64,000 nt of DNA from Streptococcus cristatus (GCF_008369405.1 NZ_VSJJ01000001.1:308523-372522); one strand, 5' to 3'. Positions 1 through 9,919 are shown, counted from the stretch's first letter. Translations and numbers: made by a program. The notes: a model not told the origin generated them from the letters alone.

Positions 1-195
1 CTAGAAATCAAACCCGAGGAAATCATGGCACTGGGCGATGCGAATAACGATATTGAAATGCTTCAATTTGCTGGCCTAGGTGTTGCCATGGGGAATGCTA
101 GCCAACATGTCAAACACTTGGCCGACTATGTAACAGATAGCAATGAAGAAAATGGCGTTGCTACAGCTATTGCTAGGTTTATCTTAGGACACTAA
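1..195 (+). CDS. HAD-superfamily (Cof-type) phosphatase, C-terminal fragment
   Basis: Only the last 64 codons lie in the window; the gene enters from the left edge in frame 1 and stops at TAA 193-195. The fragment carries GDANNDIEM, the HAD motif IV (GDxxND) whose aspartates bind Mg2+, followed by the GVAMGNA turn and the 'ADYVTDSNEENGVA' tail usual in Cof/YidA-like sugar-phosphate or flavin-phosphate phosphatases. Substrate cannot be told from this piece. A strong terminator follows, so it ends its transcription unit. Confidence 0.85.
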   Translation, partial: LEIKPEEIMALGDANNDIEMLQFAGLGVAMGNASQHVKHLADYVTDSNEENGVATAIARFILGH

Positions 196-225
196 TCCTG
201 TACATCATCCCATTTCCGTGAATTA

Positions 226-263
226 AAAAGACAGTTGTAGGAGAGAGCAACTGTCTTTTTTTG
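226..263 (+). terminator. Intrinsic terminator after the HAD phosphatase gene
   Basis: Inverted repeat AAAGACAGTTG / CAACTGTCTTT with a loop of about eleven bases, followed by a run of T on the plus strand. Confidence 0.85.
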
Positions 264-308
264 ATATAAATCAACTAAGTTTAGAGGGGAGAGCCTTTTT
301 CCTTTGAC

Positions 309-1460
309 TTAAAACAATTCTTTGTATAAAGCTATGGTCTCTTCCAAAGTCGGCATGAAAGGATTTCCAGGTGCGCAAGCATCAATCAAGGCATTCTTAG
401 AAAGGTATTCAAAGTCAAAGTCCTTTTCTTCAATACCAAGCTCCGTCAATTTCTTAGGAATGCCGACCGTTTCGGACAAGGTTTCGATTTCCGAAATGGC
501 ATATGCCGCACATTCGTCATCAGTCTTGCCTTCGGTATGCAAGCCTAAAGCTTTAGCTACATTTCTAAAAGCTGCTGGCACACGTTTGGCATTTTCACGC
601 TCAACTACTGGCAGAAGCATAGCACAGCAAACGCCATGAGGCAAATGATAGACCGCACCAAGCTGGTGAGCCATCGAATGTACGTAGCCCAGACCTGCAT
701 TGTTAAAGGCCATGCCGCCAAGGAAAATAGCATTGACCATAGCTTCACGCGCTTCTATATCATGACCATTAGCAACTGCTCTCGGCAAGTATTCTTTAAT
801 CAATTCAATGGCACCGATAGACAGTTTCTTGGTCACGCCATAAGCGCCAGGAGTTACCAAAGCCTCAACAGCATGGGTCAAAGCATCCATCCCAGTCGCT
901 GCTGTTAAATTATCTGGTTTGGAAATCATGAGCTCTGGGTCATTGACAGAAATGAGAGCCAGACTGTTTTTATCAACCATCACCATCTTAACCTTGCGTT
1001 CTTCGTCCGTGATGACATAGTTGATGGTAATTTCAGCAGAAGTCCCTGCCGTGGTGTTGATGGCTACAACTGGCAGTCCCTTTTCTTTAGACTTGTGGAG
1101 CCCCTCATAATCCTGAGGATTGCCCCCATTTGTCGCCATAATGGAAATACAACTAGCAGCATCTTGAGGAGAGCCTCCGCCGACACTGATGATAAAATCA
1201 CAGCCATTTTCTTGAAGAGTAGCTAAGCCATCGTAGACATTCTTACAAGAAGGATTTGGGTCTACATCTTCAAAAACCACATATTCAATGCCTTCTGCTT
1301 CTAGCGGGTTGATGGCTTTTGGTAAAATATAACTGGATGCAATGTAGTGGTCTGTGACGATTAGAGCTTTCTTGAAGCCCAGCTCTTTGACATGACCGCC
1401 AAATTCATTGATGACACCCTTACCAATCAAATTGACTGATGGAACGTAGAAAACTGACAT
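309..1460 (-). CDS. Iron-containing (group III) alcohol dehydrogenase
   Basis: A 383-residue NAD(P)-dependent alcohol dehydrogenase of the FucO/1,3-propanediol dehydrogenase family, expected to interconvert a short alcohol or diol and its aldehyde in the cytoplasm. The nucleotide-binding GGGSPQD sits at residues 94-100. The metal ligands are all present: D192 and H196 in GMDALTHAVE, H261 in GYVHSMAH and H275 in YHLPHG. Length is normal for the family. The start has a good ribosome site (GGAGGA) and the gene looks monocistronic, with its own promoter and the pot operon terminator upstream. The exact substrate is not readable. Confidence 0.9.
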   Translation of the reverse strand: MSVFYVPSVNLIGKGVINEFGGHVKELGFKKALIVTDHYIASSYILPKAINPLEAEGIEYVVFEDVDPNPSCKNVYDGLATLQENGCDFIISVGGGSPQDAASCISIMATNGGNPQDYEGLHKSKEKGLPVVAINTTAGTSAEITINYVITDEERKVKMVMVDKNSLALISVNDPELMISKPDNLTAATGMDALTHAVEALVTPGAYGVTKKLSIGAIELIKEYLPRAVANGHDIEAREAMVNAIFLGGMAFNNAGLGYVHSMAHQLGAVYHLPHGVCCAMLLPVVERENAKRVPAAFRNVAKALGLHTEGKTDDECAAYAISEIETLSETVGIPKKLTELGIEEKDFDFEYLSKNALIDACAPGNPFMPTLEETIALYKELF

Positions 1461-1511
1461 AATGATTTCCTCCTTAATTGAGCATAAAGCTCTATTACAT
1501 ATGTTAATATA

Positions 1512-1540
1512 ATTTTACTACTTTCTCTTTTACTTTTCAA
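1512..1540 (-). promoter_or_regulatory. Candidate promoter of the alcohol dehydrogenase gene
   Basis: On the minus strand TTGAAA (1540-1535) and TAAAAT (1517-1512) are separated by 17 bp, about 50 bp before the start codon. Confidence 0.45.
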
Positions 1541-1560
1541 AGAATTATACAAGTCAAAAT

Positions 1561-1595
1561 ACAAAAAAGAAACCTGAATAAATTCAGGTTTCTTT
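1561..1595 (-). terminator. Terminator of the murB-potABCD unit
   Basis: Perfect 13-bp stem AAAGAAACCTGAA / TTCAGGTTTCTTT with a 4-base loop, starting three bases after the potD stop and followed on the minus strand by six T. Confidence 0.9.
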
Positions 1596-1597
1596 GG

Positions 1598-2668
1598 CTA
1601 TTTGCGATACATTTTGACTTGAAGATAGAGGTCATTGTATGTTCCGAGCCATTTTGGCCCTAATTGCTGATAGACTTCCAGATGCTTCATGGTCTCTTCT
1701 GTTGGATAAAAGGCCTCATCTTCCTGTACTTCTTCTGGCAGCATGGCCTTGGCAGGAAGGTTTGGCGTTGAATAGCCAACATAGAGCGCATTCTTATAAG
1801 CATTTTCCGGTCTCAGCATGAAATTAATAAACTGATAGGCGGCTTTTTTATTTTTGACCGTCTTTGGAATAACGATATTGTCAAACCAAAGGTTGCTGGC
1901 TTCTGTTGGCACGATATAGCGCAAGTCTTCATTGGCCTCCAGCATTTGACGAGCCTCACCAGAGAAGGTCACGCCGATAGCCGCGTTATTCTGAATCATG
2001 TAGCCCTTCATCTCATCAGCGACGATGGCTTTGATATTGGGCGTCAAAGTGTAAAGTTTATCGACCGCTTCTTGCAGCTGGTCAGCATCTTTAGAGTTAA
2101 GACTACGACCATTCGAGTTTAGACCAATACCCATGACTTCGCGGGCTCCGTCAATCATCATGATGGAGTTTCTGTATTCTGGCTTCCAGAGATCGTTCCA
2201 GTGCTCAGGCGCGTGCTCGATCATTTTAGTATTGTAAACAATGCCTAGCGTTCCCCAGAAATAAGGAATGGAATACTGATTTCCTGGATCAAATGGCTGA
2301 TCCAAAAAGTCTGAACCAATATTTTCCAAGCCTTTGATCTGGCTATGATCCAATTTTTCCACCAAATTTTCCTTCATCATCTTGGCAATCATGTACTCGC
2401 TTGGGATAGCGATATCGTAGGTCGTTCCACCTTGTTTGATTTTCGTGTACATGGCTTCATTGGAATCGAAGGTTTCGTACTGAACCTGCACACCTGTTTC
2501 CTTGGTAAACTCAGTCAGCAAGTCTGGATCGATGTAATCTCCCCAGTTATAGACAACCAATTTATCACTGCCCTTGCTGTTGGTTCTGCTTTCAATCCGA
2601 TAGCTGATTCCCCACAAAATCAGAATAATCGCAAGAACCCCTGCTAAAAACGAATAGAGTTTTTTCAT
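1598..2668 (-). CDS. potD: Spermidine/putrescine ABC transporter, substrate-binding protein PotD
   Basis: A 356-residue periplasmic-type binding protein of the PotD/PotF family. It captures extracellular polyamines and hands them to PotBC. The mature part opens with LVVYNWGDYIDPDLL and contains TTYDIAIPSEYM, WGTLGIVYN and GVTFSGEA, as in streptococcal PotD. The N-terminus is one hydrophobic helix (about residues 5-23) with no cysteine, so no lipobox is visible: it is probably held by an uncleaved signal anchor rather than by lipid. It is the last gene of potABCD, its start overlapping the potC stop by 4 bases, and a strong terminator follows. Confidence 0.95.
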   Translation of the reverse strand: MKKLYSFLAGVLAIILILWGISYRIESRTNSKGSDKLVVYNWGDYIDPDLLTEFTKETGVQVQYETFDSNEAMYTKIKQGGTTYDIAIPSEYMIAKMMKENLVEKLDHSQIKGLENIGSDFLDQPFDPGNQYSIPYFWGTLGIVYNTKMIEHAPEHWNDLWKPEYRNSIMMIDGAREVMGIGLNSNGRSLNSKDADQLQEAVDKLYTLTPNIKAIVADEMKGYMIQNNAAIGVTFSGEARQMLEANEDLRYIVPTEASNLWFDNIVIPKTVKNKKAAYQFINFMLRPENAYKNALYVGYSTPNLPAKAMLPEEVQEDEAFYPTEETMKHLEVYQQLGPKWLGTYNDLYLQVKMYRK

Positions 2669-3438
2669 GCTGCTTCCTCCTTCTCACGCGTGATAAAGTA
2701 ATAGCCGATGACTAAAACGATACTAAAGAGAAAGACCAGAGCAGACAGGGCATTGATTTCCAAGGAAATTCCTTGCCGTGCACGGGAATAAATTTCTACT
2801 GAAAGAGTCGAGAAGCCATTTCCTGTCACAAAGAAGGTCACAGCAAAATCATCGAGCGAGTAGGTGAAAGCCATAAAGTAGCCGGCAATGATCGCTGGTG
2901 TCAGATAAGGCAGCATGATTTCCTTGAGCATCTGGACTTGGCTCGCTCCCAAATCATAAGCAGCTTTAATCATGTCATCATTCATTTCTTTCAGCCTTGG
3001 CAAAATCATCAACACCACAATGGGAATTGAAAAAGCAACGTGGCTGGCCAAAACAGATACAAAGCCCAATTGGAATTTAGCCGTGGTAAAGAGAATCAGG
3101 AAGCTAGCCCCAATCATAACGTCAGGCGCCACCATCAAAATATTATTGATGGATAAGAAGGCATCCTGATATTTTTTGCGGGCTTGGTAAATATAAATAG
3201 CACCAAAAGTTCCGATAATCGTAGCAATGAGGGAAGAAAGAAAGGCTAAGAGGAAAGTCTGCGCCAAAATTAAAATCAAGCGCGAATCTTCAAATAACTT
3301 TTGAAAATGAACCAGATCAAAGCCAGTAAATTTGTTCATATCATTGCCAGCATTGAAAGCATAGGCAATCAAGTAAAAAATCGGAAAATAGAGGATTAGG
3401 AACACAATCGCTAAATAGAGATTAGCAAATTTTTTCAT
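2665..3438 (-). CDS. potC: Spermidine/putrescine ABC transporter permease PotC
   Basis: Inner-membrane permease of the PotC type, 257 residues from the chosen start. About six hydrophobic segments are visible, starting with LYLAIVFLILYFPIFYLIAY, and the cytoplasmic EAA-loop region reads KAAYDLGASQ. I chose the ATG at 3438 (MKKFANLY) because AAGGAGA lies just upstream and the codon overlaps the potB stop as ATGA, a translational-coupling arrangement; a longer reading from 3465 lacks a ribosome site. It pairs with PotB to form the polyamine channel. Confidence 0.93.
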   Translation of the reverse strand: MKKFANLYLAIVFLILYFPIFYLIAYAFNAGNDMNKFTGFDLVHFQKLFEDSRLILILAQTFLLAFLSSLIATIIGTFGAIYIYQARKKYQDAFLSINNILMVAPDVMIGASFLILFTTAKFQLGFVSVLASHVAFSIPIVVLMILPRLKEMNDDMIKAAYDLGASQVQMLKEIMLPYLTPAIIAGYFMAFTYSLDDFAVTFFVTGNGFSTLSVEIYSRARQGISLEINALSALVFLFSIVLVIGYYFITREKEEAA

Positions 3439-4241
3439 CGTTCTCTCCTTTCCTTGGTTGCCCACATGGTAAAGAGCATGGCAATAATCAGAACCACTCC
3501 GATGGTTGAGCCCATTCCCCAGTTCTGCGTTGTCAAGAAATGCTGTTCAATGGCTGTTCCCAGCGTAATAACACGATTTCCACCAATCAAACGCGTCAGC
3601 ATGAAGAGACTGAGACTAGGAATAAAGACTGACTGCACGCCACTTCTCACGCCGTTCATTGAAAGCGGAAAGACGACATTGCGGAAAGTCTGCCATCGAT
3701 TGGCCCCCAGGTCATAGCTGGCATTGATGAGGTTGGGATCCAAATCATCCAAGACGTTGAAAATCGGCAGAATCATAAAGGGCAGCTCAATGTAGCTGGC
3801 AACAAAGATAAAAGAAAAGTCAGTGAAAAGAATCTGCTTGGGACCGATACCAATAAAGGTCAGAAATTCATTCACCGAGCCATTTTGCCCAAAAATGCCG
3901 ATAAAGGCGTAAGCTTTCAGCAAAAGATTGATCCAAGTCGGCAGGACAATCAGCATGAGCCAGAGTTGGCGATGCTTGAGCTGGGTCAAAAAATAAGCAG
4001 TCGGATAAGAAATGAGCAAGGTCACCAAGGTGATGATCCCTGCGTAAAATACCGAGTTAAAGCTCATTTTCAGATAGGTCAGATTCTGCGATGTGAAATA
4101 AATCCGATAGTTTTCCAGCGTGAACTGACCTTCGATATTAAAGAATGATTTCCAGACAATCATCATCACTGGAGCTAGGACAAAGAGCAGAATCCAAAGA
4201 AAATATGGAACCATAAAAAGGTTAGAGGTTGTTTTCTTCAT
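3435..4241 (-). CDS. potB: Spermidine/putrescine ABC transporter permease PotB
   Basis: Second permease of the polyamine importer, 268 residues from the start at 4241 ([10 protein letters not shown]), which has AGGAGG close upstream; an in-frame ATG at 4262 is less well placed. The membrane segments begin with [17 protein letters not shown], and the EAA-type loop that contacts the ATPase reads [12 protein letters not shown]. The start lies inside the end of potA and the stop overlaps potC, so translation of the three genes is probably coupled. Confidence 0.93.
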   Translation of the reverse strand: MKKTTSNLFMVPYFLWILLFVLAPVMMIVWKSFFNIEGQFTLENYRIYFTSQNLTYLKMSFNSVFYAGIITLVTLLISYPTAYFLTQLKHRQLWLMLIVLPTWINLLLKAYAFIGIFGQNGSVNEFLTFIGIGPKQILFTDFSFIFVASYIELPFMILPIFNVLDDLDPNLINASYDLGANRWQTFRNVVFPLSMNGVRSGVQSVFIPSLSLFMLTRLIGGNRVITLGTAIEQHFLTTQNWGMGSTIGVVLIIAMLFTMWATKERRER

Positions 4242-5379
4242 CTCTTTCCTCCTCAATGGCATTGATCAGCCCTGCTTCTTGTTCTTCGATTTCTACGTAT
4301 TCTTCAATCCGAGCATCGAATTCTTCTTCGGTTTCATTGAGGCGCATGATATGGATATCCTCTGGCTCAAAGTCCAGACCGATTTCTTCTCCGACGATGG
4401 CCTTGCGGGTCGAGTGGATCATCCATTCATTGCCAAGCTCATCGTAGGCGATGATTTCATAATGAACCCCGCGGAAGAGCTGAGTATCTACTTTTACCTG
4501 TAATTTCCCTTCTTCAGGCAGGGTAATGCGCAAATCTTCTGGACGAATCACCACTTCAACAGATTCGTTTGGTCGCATGCCTCCGTCAACTGCTTCAAAG
4601 CGCTTGCCATTGAACTCGACCAAGTAGTCTTCGATCATCTTCCCTGGCAGGATATTCGATTCTCCGATAAAGGTTGCAACAAAGTGGTTAATCGGCTCAT
4701 CATAGATATCCACTGGCGTTCCTGACTGGACAATCTCCCCCTCATTCATGACAAAAATCCAGTCACTCATAGCTAGGGCTTCTTCCTGATCGTGGGTGAC
4801 AAAGACGAAAGTGATCCCGAGGCGCTGTTGGAGTTCACGGAGCTCATATTGCATATCCGTCCGCAACTTCAAATCCAGCGCAGAAAGAGGCTCGTCTAGT
4901 AGGACAACCCGCGGCCGATTGATGATGGCACGAGCAATGGCTACCCGCTGACGTTGACCACCTGAGAGTTTCCGAATAGAGCGACGCTCATAGCCTTCCA
5001 GCTGCACCATTTTCAGCACTTCAGCAACCCGCACTTCAATTTCTTTTTTGTCCACCTTCCGCAAACGCAAAGGAAAGGCCACATTCTCAAAAACATTCAT
5101 ATGCGGGAAAAGGGCATAAGACTGAAATACGGTGTGAACATCCCGTTTATTGGTAGGAATGTCATTGATGCGGACACCATCCAAAAAGATGTCTCCCGTA
5201 GTCGCATCCAAAAGTCCTGCGATAATATTGAGGATAGTTGACTTCCCAGAGCCAGAAGCCCCTAGAAGCGTATAAAATTTTCCTTCTTCTAATTCAAAGT
5301 TGATATCTTTGAGAACGACGGTGTTACTGTCTTCAAAAACCTTCGAAACGTTTTTGAACTCAATAATTGGTTTTTTCAA
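4222..5379 (-). CDS. potA: Spermidine/putrescine ABC transporter ATPase PotA
   Basis: ATPase that powers polyamine import, 385 residues. Walker [10 protein letters not shown] is at 40-48, the Q-loop at Q86, the signature LSGGQ at 138-142, Walker B VVLLDEP at 158-164 and the switch histidine at H196. The C-terminal third is the TOBE-type regulatory domain, ending in a very acidic tail ([12 protein letters not shown]...). The start is TTG at 5379: the upstream frame has no ATG before a stop, and AAGAAGGA lies about 11 bases ahead. It follows murB after a 180-base leader that contains possible hairpins. Confidence 0.95.
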   Translation of the reverse strand: MKKPIIEFKNVSKVFEDSNTVVLKDINFELEEGKFYTLLGASGSGKSTILNIIAGLLDATTGDIFLDGVRINDIPTNKRDVHTVFQSYALFPHMNVFENVAFPLRLRKVDKKEIEVRVAEVLKMVQLEGYERRSIRKLSGGQRQRVAIARAIINRPRVVLLDEPLSALDLKLRTDMQYELRELQQRLGITFVFVTHDQEEALAMSDWIFVMNEGEIVQSGTPVDIYDEPINHFVATFIGESNILPGKMIEDYLVEFNGKRFEAVDGGMRPNESVEVVIRPEDLRITLPEEGKLQVKVDTQLFRGVHYEIIAYDELGNEWMIHSTRKAIVGEEIGLDFEPEDIHIMRLNETEEEFDARIEEYVEIEEQEAGLINAIEEERDEENNL

Positions 5380-5559
5380 TTGGCATAAATTCCTTCTTTT
5401 CCATGTATTAACAGATTTTTGGTTCTGTCAGACCAAAAAAACCTCTCGAGGGCTACTATGGCCCTGCATACTTGCGATATCGATAGGCTTTCACCCCCTT
5501 TACTAATGACACATGGATATTGGCTATCCCAAAGACTTGGACAATTGCATATCGGACTC
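5380..5559 (-). other. Leader between murB and potA with possible attenuator hairpins
   Basis: These 180 bases separate two genes that otherwise look co-transcribed. On the minus strand there is a GC-rich hairpin AGGGC-CATAGTA-GCCCT (about 5442-5467), then CCTCGAGAGG running into seven T, and TGGTCTGACAGAACCA. No convincing reading frame is seen. It may hold a weak terminator or attenuator and the potA ribosome site. Confidence 0.35.
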
Positions 5560-6462
5560 TTATGCTTCTCCAATAATTCTAACTTCTCGTTCCAGAGTGA
5601 CACCTGAATGCTCTTTAACGGTTTTAATGACATGAGCAATCAACTTTTCATAATCGCTAGCTGTACCATGATCGACATTAATCATGAAACCAGCATGCTT
5701 TTCTGAAACTTCTACACCACCGATTCGGTAGCCTTTTAGACCAGCTTCACTGATGAGCTGACCAGCAAAATGTCCCAGAGGACGCTTAAAGACCGACCCG
5801 CAAGATGGGTATTCCAGAGGCTGCTTAAGCTCACGCAGATAGGTCAGACGTTCCATTTCCTGACGAATGTTTTGGTGGACACCTGGTGCCAGACCAAACT
5901 TAGCCGAAATCACAATGTCGCCAGTTTCTTGAATAAGTGAATGACGATAGCCAAAGCGCATATCACGCGCATCCAAGGTTTTAATTTCGCCTTCAGGTGT
6001 CAAGACCTTGCAGGAAACGAGCACATGACCGATTTCACCGCCATAAGCGCCAGCATTCATAAAGACAGCTCCGCCGACACTACCCGGGATGCCACAAGCA
6101 AATTCAAAGCCAGTTAAACTATGATGCAGGGCAATACGAGTAGTCTGAGTTAGATTGGCACCGGCTTCTGCCTCAATCGTATAGCCATCTACTGCTACAT
6201 TATTTAGCTTGTCAAACATGATGACAAAGCCTCGAATACCGCCATCTCGAACGATAATGTTACTTGAATTCCCAAGCACCAACCAAGGAATATTTTCACG
6301 ATTGGCCAACTTGACAATCCGAGCCAATTCATAACGGTTGCGTGGAAAAACTAAGAAATCGGCAGCTCCGCCTACCTTCGTATAAGTGTATTGACTCAAA
6401 GGTTCATTGAAACGGATGTCGATCCCTTCTAATTCCGCAGAAAATTTTTCTAGGTTTTGCAT
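5560..6462 (-). CDS. murB: UDP-N-acetylenolpyruvoylglucosamine reductase MurB
   Basis: Flavoenzyme of peptidoglycan precursor synthesis; it reduces UDP-GlcNAc-enolpyruvate to UDP-MurNAc with NADPH in the cytoplasm. The 300-residue protein has the FAD-binding region [11 protein letters not shown] (28-38) and [10 protein letters not shown] (64-73), the [20 protein letters not shown] segment, the active-site serine region SCGSVFKRP and the C-terminal [12 protein letters not shown] containing the catalytic glutamate. Length is that of the short Gram-positive type. It heads a unit with potABCD, a linkage also known in pneumococcus. A TATAAT element lies about 30 bases upstream. Confidence 0.96.
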   Translation of the reverse strand: MQNLEKFSAELEGIDIRFNEPLSQYTYTKVGGAADFLVFPRNRYELARIVKLANRENIPWLVLGNSSNIIVRDGGIRGFVIMFDKLNNVAVDGYTIEAEAGANLTQTTRIALHHSLTGFEFACGIPGSVGGAVFMNAGAYGGEIGHVLVSCKVLTPEGEIKTLDARDMRFGYRHSLIQETGDIVISAKFGLAPGVHQNIRQEMERLTYLRELKQPLEYPSCGSVFKRPLGHFAGQLISEAGLKGYRIGGVEVSEKHAGFMINVDHGTASDYEKLIAHVIKTVKEHSGVTLEREVRIIGEA

Positions 6463-6493
6463 GACTTACTCTCTTCTTTACAAATTACACTCT

Positions 6494-6499
6494 ATTATA
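6494..6499 (-). promoter_or_regulatory. -10 element for murB
   Basis: TATAAT on the minus strand about 30 bp before the murB ATG. No good -35 is seen at 17 bp (TCGTAA). Confidence 0.4.
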
Positions 6500-6626
6500 T
6501 CAAAATTAAATGATATTTACGATAGACTGAGGGAAATTAAGTTTCTTTTTCAAAGCAAAAAGAAAGAGGAGAACGAAGATTGTAGACCAACACTGCGTCC
6601 ACAAGGTCGTCATCCTCAAACTTTCT

Positions 6627-7493
6627 TTATTTTTCTACTCTTACACCCTGAGTATCGACTTGCAACTGGAAGACTTCCCCATCAAAACCTTGTTCCTTGA
6701 TTTGCTGATAAATCTGCTCAGCCCTGTCTTTCGGAGCCAAAACCATAACAGTCGGCCCAGCTCCAGAGATATAAGTCGCAAAGGCACCCTGTTTTCTGGC
6801 CAAGAATTTGATGTCAGAAAATTCTTTGATAAGCGGCTGACGATATCTCTCATGGAAACGATCAGATTCGATAGCACGACCAGCTGTTTTCATATCGCCC
6901 TTTAAAAGCGCGGCAACAGCGACATTGGCTACGGAACTTGCGGCAACAGCTTCCTTGTATGAAAGGCGGTTGGGCAAGACACGGCGACTTTCAACTGTTC
7001 TCAACTCATAATTGGGAATGAAAGCGATGAAGCTAGCCTCTGGAAAATCTGACACAACAGCTGAAACTTGATTTTGGAAAGAGCTTGCTACCACTAGATT
7101 CCCATAAATTGCTGGTGCCACATTGTCAGGATGGCCTTCGATTTTTGTCGCAATTTTTAGCTTTTCATGATCCGATAAGTTCAGATTTGCTAACTGATTG
7201 GCCAGTTCAATCCCAGCAACAATAACGGAGCTAGAAGAGCCAAGACCACGAGCCAAAGGAACATCGCTGGTCATTTTTAAGCGATGAGGCTGAAGGTCTG
7301 GGGCTAATTGCAGGGCAATCTTGATTAGCAAATTACGTTTATCAGTCGGAATTCGAGGATTTAGGTCATGCTCAATAACCCACTCCTGACTTTCTTCCAA
7401 GACTTCGATTTCTAAATATTTGGAGACTGCGACACCAACTGAGTCAAAACCAGGTCCGATATTGGCACTGGTTGCTGGTACAATAATTTTCAT
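6627..7493 (-). CDS. thrB: Homoserine kinase ThrB
   Basis: GHMP-family kinase that phosphorylates L-homoserine with ATP, the branch step to threonine. The 288-residue protein has the N-terminal [15 protein letters not shown], the ATP-binding [12 protein letters not shown] (79-90) and the C-terminal glycine motif [14 protein letters not shown]. It begins one base after the hom stop with AGGAG upstream, so hom and thrB form one transcript. No thrC (threonine synthase) is in the window. Confidence 0.96.
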   Translation of the reverse strand: MKIIVPATSANIGPGFDSVGVAVSKYLEIEVLEESQEWVIEHDLNPRIPTDKRNLLIKIALQLAPDLQPHRLKMTSDVPLARGLGSSSSVIVAGIELANQLANLNLSDHEKLKIATKIEGHPDNVAPAIYGNLVVASSFQNQVSAVVSDFPEASFIAFIPNYELRTVESRRVLPNRLSYKEAVAASSVANVAVAALLKGDMKTAGRAIESDRFHERYRQPLIKEFSDIKFLARKQGAFATYISGAGPTVMVLAPKDRAEQIYQQIKEQGFDGEVFQLQVDTQGVRVEK

Positions 7494-7494
7494 C

Positions 7495-8781
7495 TTATTC
7501 TCCTAATACTTTAAAGGTATTGAGCAATTCGAACTCTGGTACCTCACGGAGCTTGGCAACGACATTTTCTAGCTGAGTCTTGCTGACAGCATGCGTGATG
7601 ATGACTACACGAGCTGTTTCACCATCCGTACCTTCTTGCAGAATTTGCTTGAAGGAAACTTCCTCAGCATTGAAGATTTCAGCCAAATGCAAGACTTGAC
7701 CCTTGGCATCTGGAGCCAAGATAGAGAAATAATAGTTGCTCTTAACATCCTCAGGCTTAGCCAAGACAAGCTCGCGGCTAAATTCATTGAAAGCTTTGCC
7801 AATCGTGCCTTCATTTAAGCGACGGACAATACGGACGATATCTGCAACGACACTGGTCGCAGTTGGCTTTTGACCTGCACCTGGACCGTAATACATGGAT
7901 TCTCCAATACCGATTGACTCGACAAAGACCGCATTCATTACTCCGTTTACGCTAGCTAGCGGATGCGCTTTTGGCAAGAAAGTCGGTGTTACTTCCGCAG
8001 CGATTCCTGATGGTGTTTCCTCAATTGAGCCAACCAATTTCACCACATAGCCTAAGTCCTGAGCAACTGCGACGTCTTCTGGCGTGATGTTACGAATGCC
8101 TTGGTGACCGACATCTTCAAACTTGATGTTCATACCGAAAGCAAATTGACTGAGGATGACCATTTTATAAGCTGCGTCAATTCCATCAACGTCGTTAGTC
8201 GGGTCGCTTTCAGCAAATCCTAAACGTTGCGCTTCCGCAAGAGCATCCTCGTAAGACCAACCTTCTTCTACCATCTTGGTCATCATGAAGTTAGATGTTC
8301 CATTGACCACACCCAAAACGCGAGTAATCTTGTCAGATGCCAATGAATTAACCAAGGTGCGCAAAATTGGAATACCGCCGGCAACAGCAGCTTCATAGTA
8401 GAGAGCAACGCCATTTTTCTTAGCAATGTCTAACAATTCAGAACCATGAACTGCCAGCAAGTCTTTGTTGGCTGTCACCACATGCTTACCTGCTTCAAGT
8501 GCACGTGTGATAAAGGTTTTAGCTGGTTCAATCCGTCCCATCAGCTCCACTACAATCGCAATTTCGCCGTCATTTAAGATTTCATCCACATTGGTCACAA
8601 AGTTGTAGTCATTTCCAGCTACCAAAAGACGTTCTTTTTCAGCATCATCCTTGACCAATACTTTTGCGACTTCAATCTCAGAATGGGCAGCCTGAACAAT
8701 CTTTTCTCCGTTCTCTTTCAGTAAGAAAGGAACACCACTAGCAACTGTTCCAAAACCAAGTAAAGCAATTTTAATAGACAT
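7495..8781 (-). CDS. hom: Homoserine dehydrogenase Hom
   Basis: Converts aspartate semialdehyde to homoserine with NAD(P)H, feeding threonine and methionine synthesis. The 428-residue protein starts with the Rossmann motif [13 protein letters not shown] (5-17). It then has the substrate-binding stretch around [11 protein letters not shown], the dimer/active-site region [12 protein letters not shown] and a C-terminal ACT domain (about 345-428) expected to give feedback control by threonine. The ribosome site is AAGGAG. It is the first gene of hom-thrB and is divergent from the polysaccharide deacetylase gene. Confidence 0.96.
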   Translation of the reverse strand: MSIKIALLGFGTVASGVPFLLKENGEKIVQAAHSEIEVAKVLVKDDAEKERLLVAGNDYNFVTNVDEILNDGEIAIVVELMGRIEPAKTFITRALEAGKHVVTANKDLLAVHGSELLDIAKKNGVALYYEAAVAGGIPILRTLVNSLASDKITRVLGVVNGTSNFMMTKMVEEGWSYEDALAEAQRLGFAESDPTNDVDGIDAAYKMVILSQFAFGMNIKFEDVGHQGIRNITPEDVAVAQDLGYVVKLVGSIEETPSGIAAEVTPTFLPKAHPLASVNGVMNAVFVESIGIGESMYYGPGAGQKPTATSVVADIVRIVRRLNEGTIGKAFNEFSRELVLAKPEDVKSNYYFSILAPDAKGQVLHLAEIFNAEEVSFKQILQEGTDGETARVVIITHAVSKTQLENVVAKLREVPEFELLNTFKVLGE

Positions 8782-8811
8782 GAGGGACTCCTTGAATATT
8801 TCTTATATAAA

Positions 8812-8872
8812 AAACATTATAACAAAAATATATAGAAATTCCTACAAATCTATTTGTATATTTGTTATAATG
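8812..8872. promoter_or_regulatory. Divergent extended -10 promoters of hom and the deacetylase gene
   Basis: TGTTATAAT occurs on both strands as an inverted pair: minus-strand TATAAT at 8821-8816 for hom and plus-strand TATAAT at 8866-8871 for the deacetylase. Both have the TGn extension, and neither has a clear -35. The intervening 40 bases are almost pure A/T. Confidence 0.5.
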
Positions 8873-8913
8873 TAAGTAAAAATTTTAAACTCATGAGATT
8901 AAAAGGAGATACC

Positions 8914-9846
8914 ATGACCGATAAACACATTGGAAGACGCATGCAAAGACATAAAGCTAAGAAAAAGGCATTCCTTTTTTCTATTATCAATCTTTTCTTG
9001 CTCCTTGCCCTAATCGTGGGAGGAATCTATCTTTGGAAGACTCAGTTCTCTCCTAGCAAACAATCCTCTGCAGGCAACCAGACGGTGCAATCCAGCTCCA
9101 AGCCTGACACTAGTGCGACAAATGAAGAAACTTCAAAAATTAAATGGGTAAAACAGGACGAACCTGTTAAGATTCCAATTTTGATGTACCATGCGATCCA
9201 TGTAATGGATCCCTCTGAGGCAGCCAATGCTGGTTTGATTGTAGATCCAACCACCTTTGAAAGTCATTTGCAAGCTCTGAAAGAAGCTGGTTATTATACG
9301 TTAACCCCAGACGAAGCTTACAAAGCTTTGACAGAGAATGTTCTACCTAAAAATAAAAAAGTGGTCTGGCTAACCTTTGATGACAGTTTGAAAGACTTTT
9401 ACACCAATGCCTTCCCGCTACTGCAAAAATATCAGATGAAGGCTACCAATAATGTCATCACTGGCTTTGTCCAAGCTGGCCGTGAAGATATGCTGACGCT
9501 AGATGAGATAAAGGAAATGAAGGAAAAGGGTATGTCCTTTGAAGATCACACTGTCAACCACCCTGATCTTTCAACTGCTACTGTTGCTCAACAAAACCTT
9601 GAACTAGCTGATTCTAAAGCCTTTTTAGATGACAATCTATCACAGAAGACGACAACTGTTGCCTACCCATCTGGTCGTTATAGTGATGCGACCTTGCAGA
9701 TTGCTGAAAGTTTGGGCTACAAGATGGGATTGACGACCAACCACGGTCTTGCTTCACTTGCAGACGGATTACTCTCACTCAATCGTGTTCGAGTGAACCC
9801 AACTACTACTGCAGAAGATCTATTAAACGAAATCGCTACAAATTAA
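8914..9846 (+). CDS. Membrane-anchored polysaccharide deacetylase
   Basis: Extracytoplasmic carbohydrate deacetylase of the NodB family, 310 residues from the ATG at 8914, chosen for its AAAAGGAG ribosome site (an ATG 60 bases upstream has none). A basic N-terminus leads to a membrane helix (about 19-41), a Ser/Thr-rich linker (45-75), then the catalytic domain: LTFDDS (153-158), the metal-binding DHTVNHPDLS (211-220) and the late motif VAYPSGRYSD (249-258). It probably removes acetyl groups from peptidoglycan or another cell-surface polysaccharide, but it is shorter than pneumococcal PgdA and the substrate is unknown. Confidence 0.85.
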   Translation: MTDKHIGRRMQRHKAKKKAFLFSIINLFLLLALIVGGIYLWKTQFSPSKQSSAGNQTVQSSSKPDTSATNEETSKIKWVKQDEPVKIPILMYHAIHVMDPSEAANAGLIVDPTTFESHLQALKEAGYYTLTPDEAYKALTENVLPKNKKVVWLTFDDSLKDFYTNAFPLLQKYQMKATNNVITGFVQAGREDMLTLDEIKEMKEKGMSFEDHTVNHPDLSTATVAQQNLELADSKAFLDDNLSQKTTTVAYPSGRYSDATLQIAESLGYKMGLTTNHGLASLADGLLSLNRVRVNPTTTAEDLLNEIATN

Positions 9847-9854
9847 TCTTAGAA

Positions 9855-9884
9855 AGCTTGCTTCAGACGAAGCAGGCTTTTTCT
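9855..9884 (+). terminator. Terminator after the deacetylase gene
   Basis: Stem GCTTGCTTC / GAAGCAGGC (one G-T pair) around AGAC, followed by five T. Confidence 0.8.
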
Positions 9885-9919
9885 ATTTCCGATAGCAACT
9901 TCTTCTAATCACAAAAAAC

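Noticed and set aside
5376..5639. 87-codon minus-strand frame between murB and potA
   Set aside because: Overlaps the murB end in another frame, has no ribosome site and no recognisable protein; the region reads better as a leader.
6542..6565. TTTCTTTTT / AAAAAGAAA inverted repeat after thrB as a terminator
   Set aside because: The arms are pure A/T with one G-C pair and no separate T-run on the minus strand; too weak to call.
7495..8913. Riboswitch or T-box upstream of hom-thrB
   Set aside because: Only about 30 bases separate the -10 box and the hom ATG, so there is no room for a structured leader.
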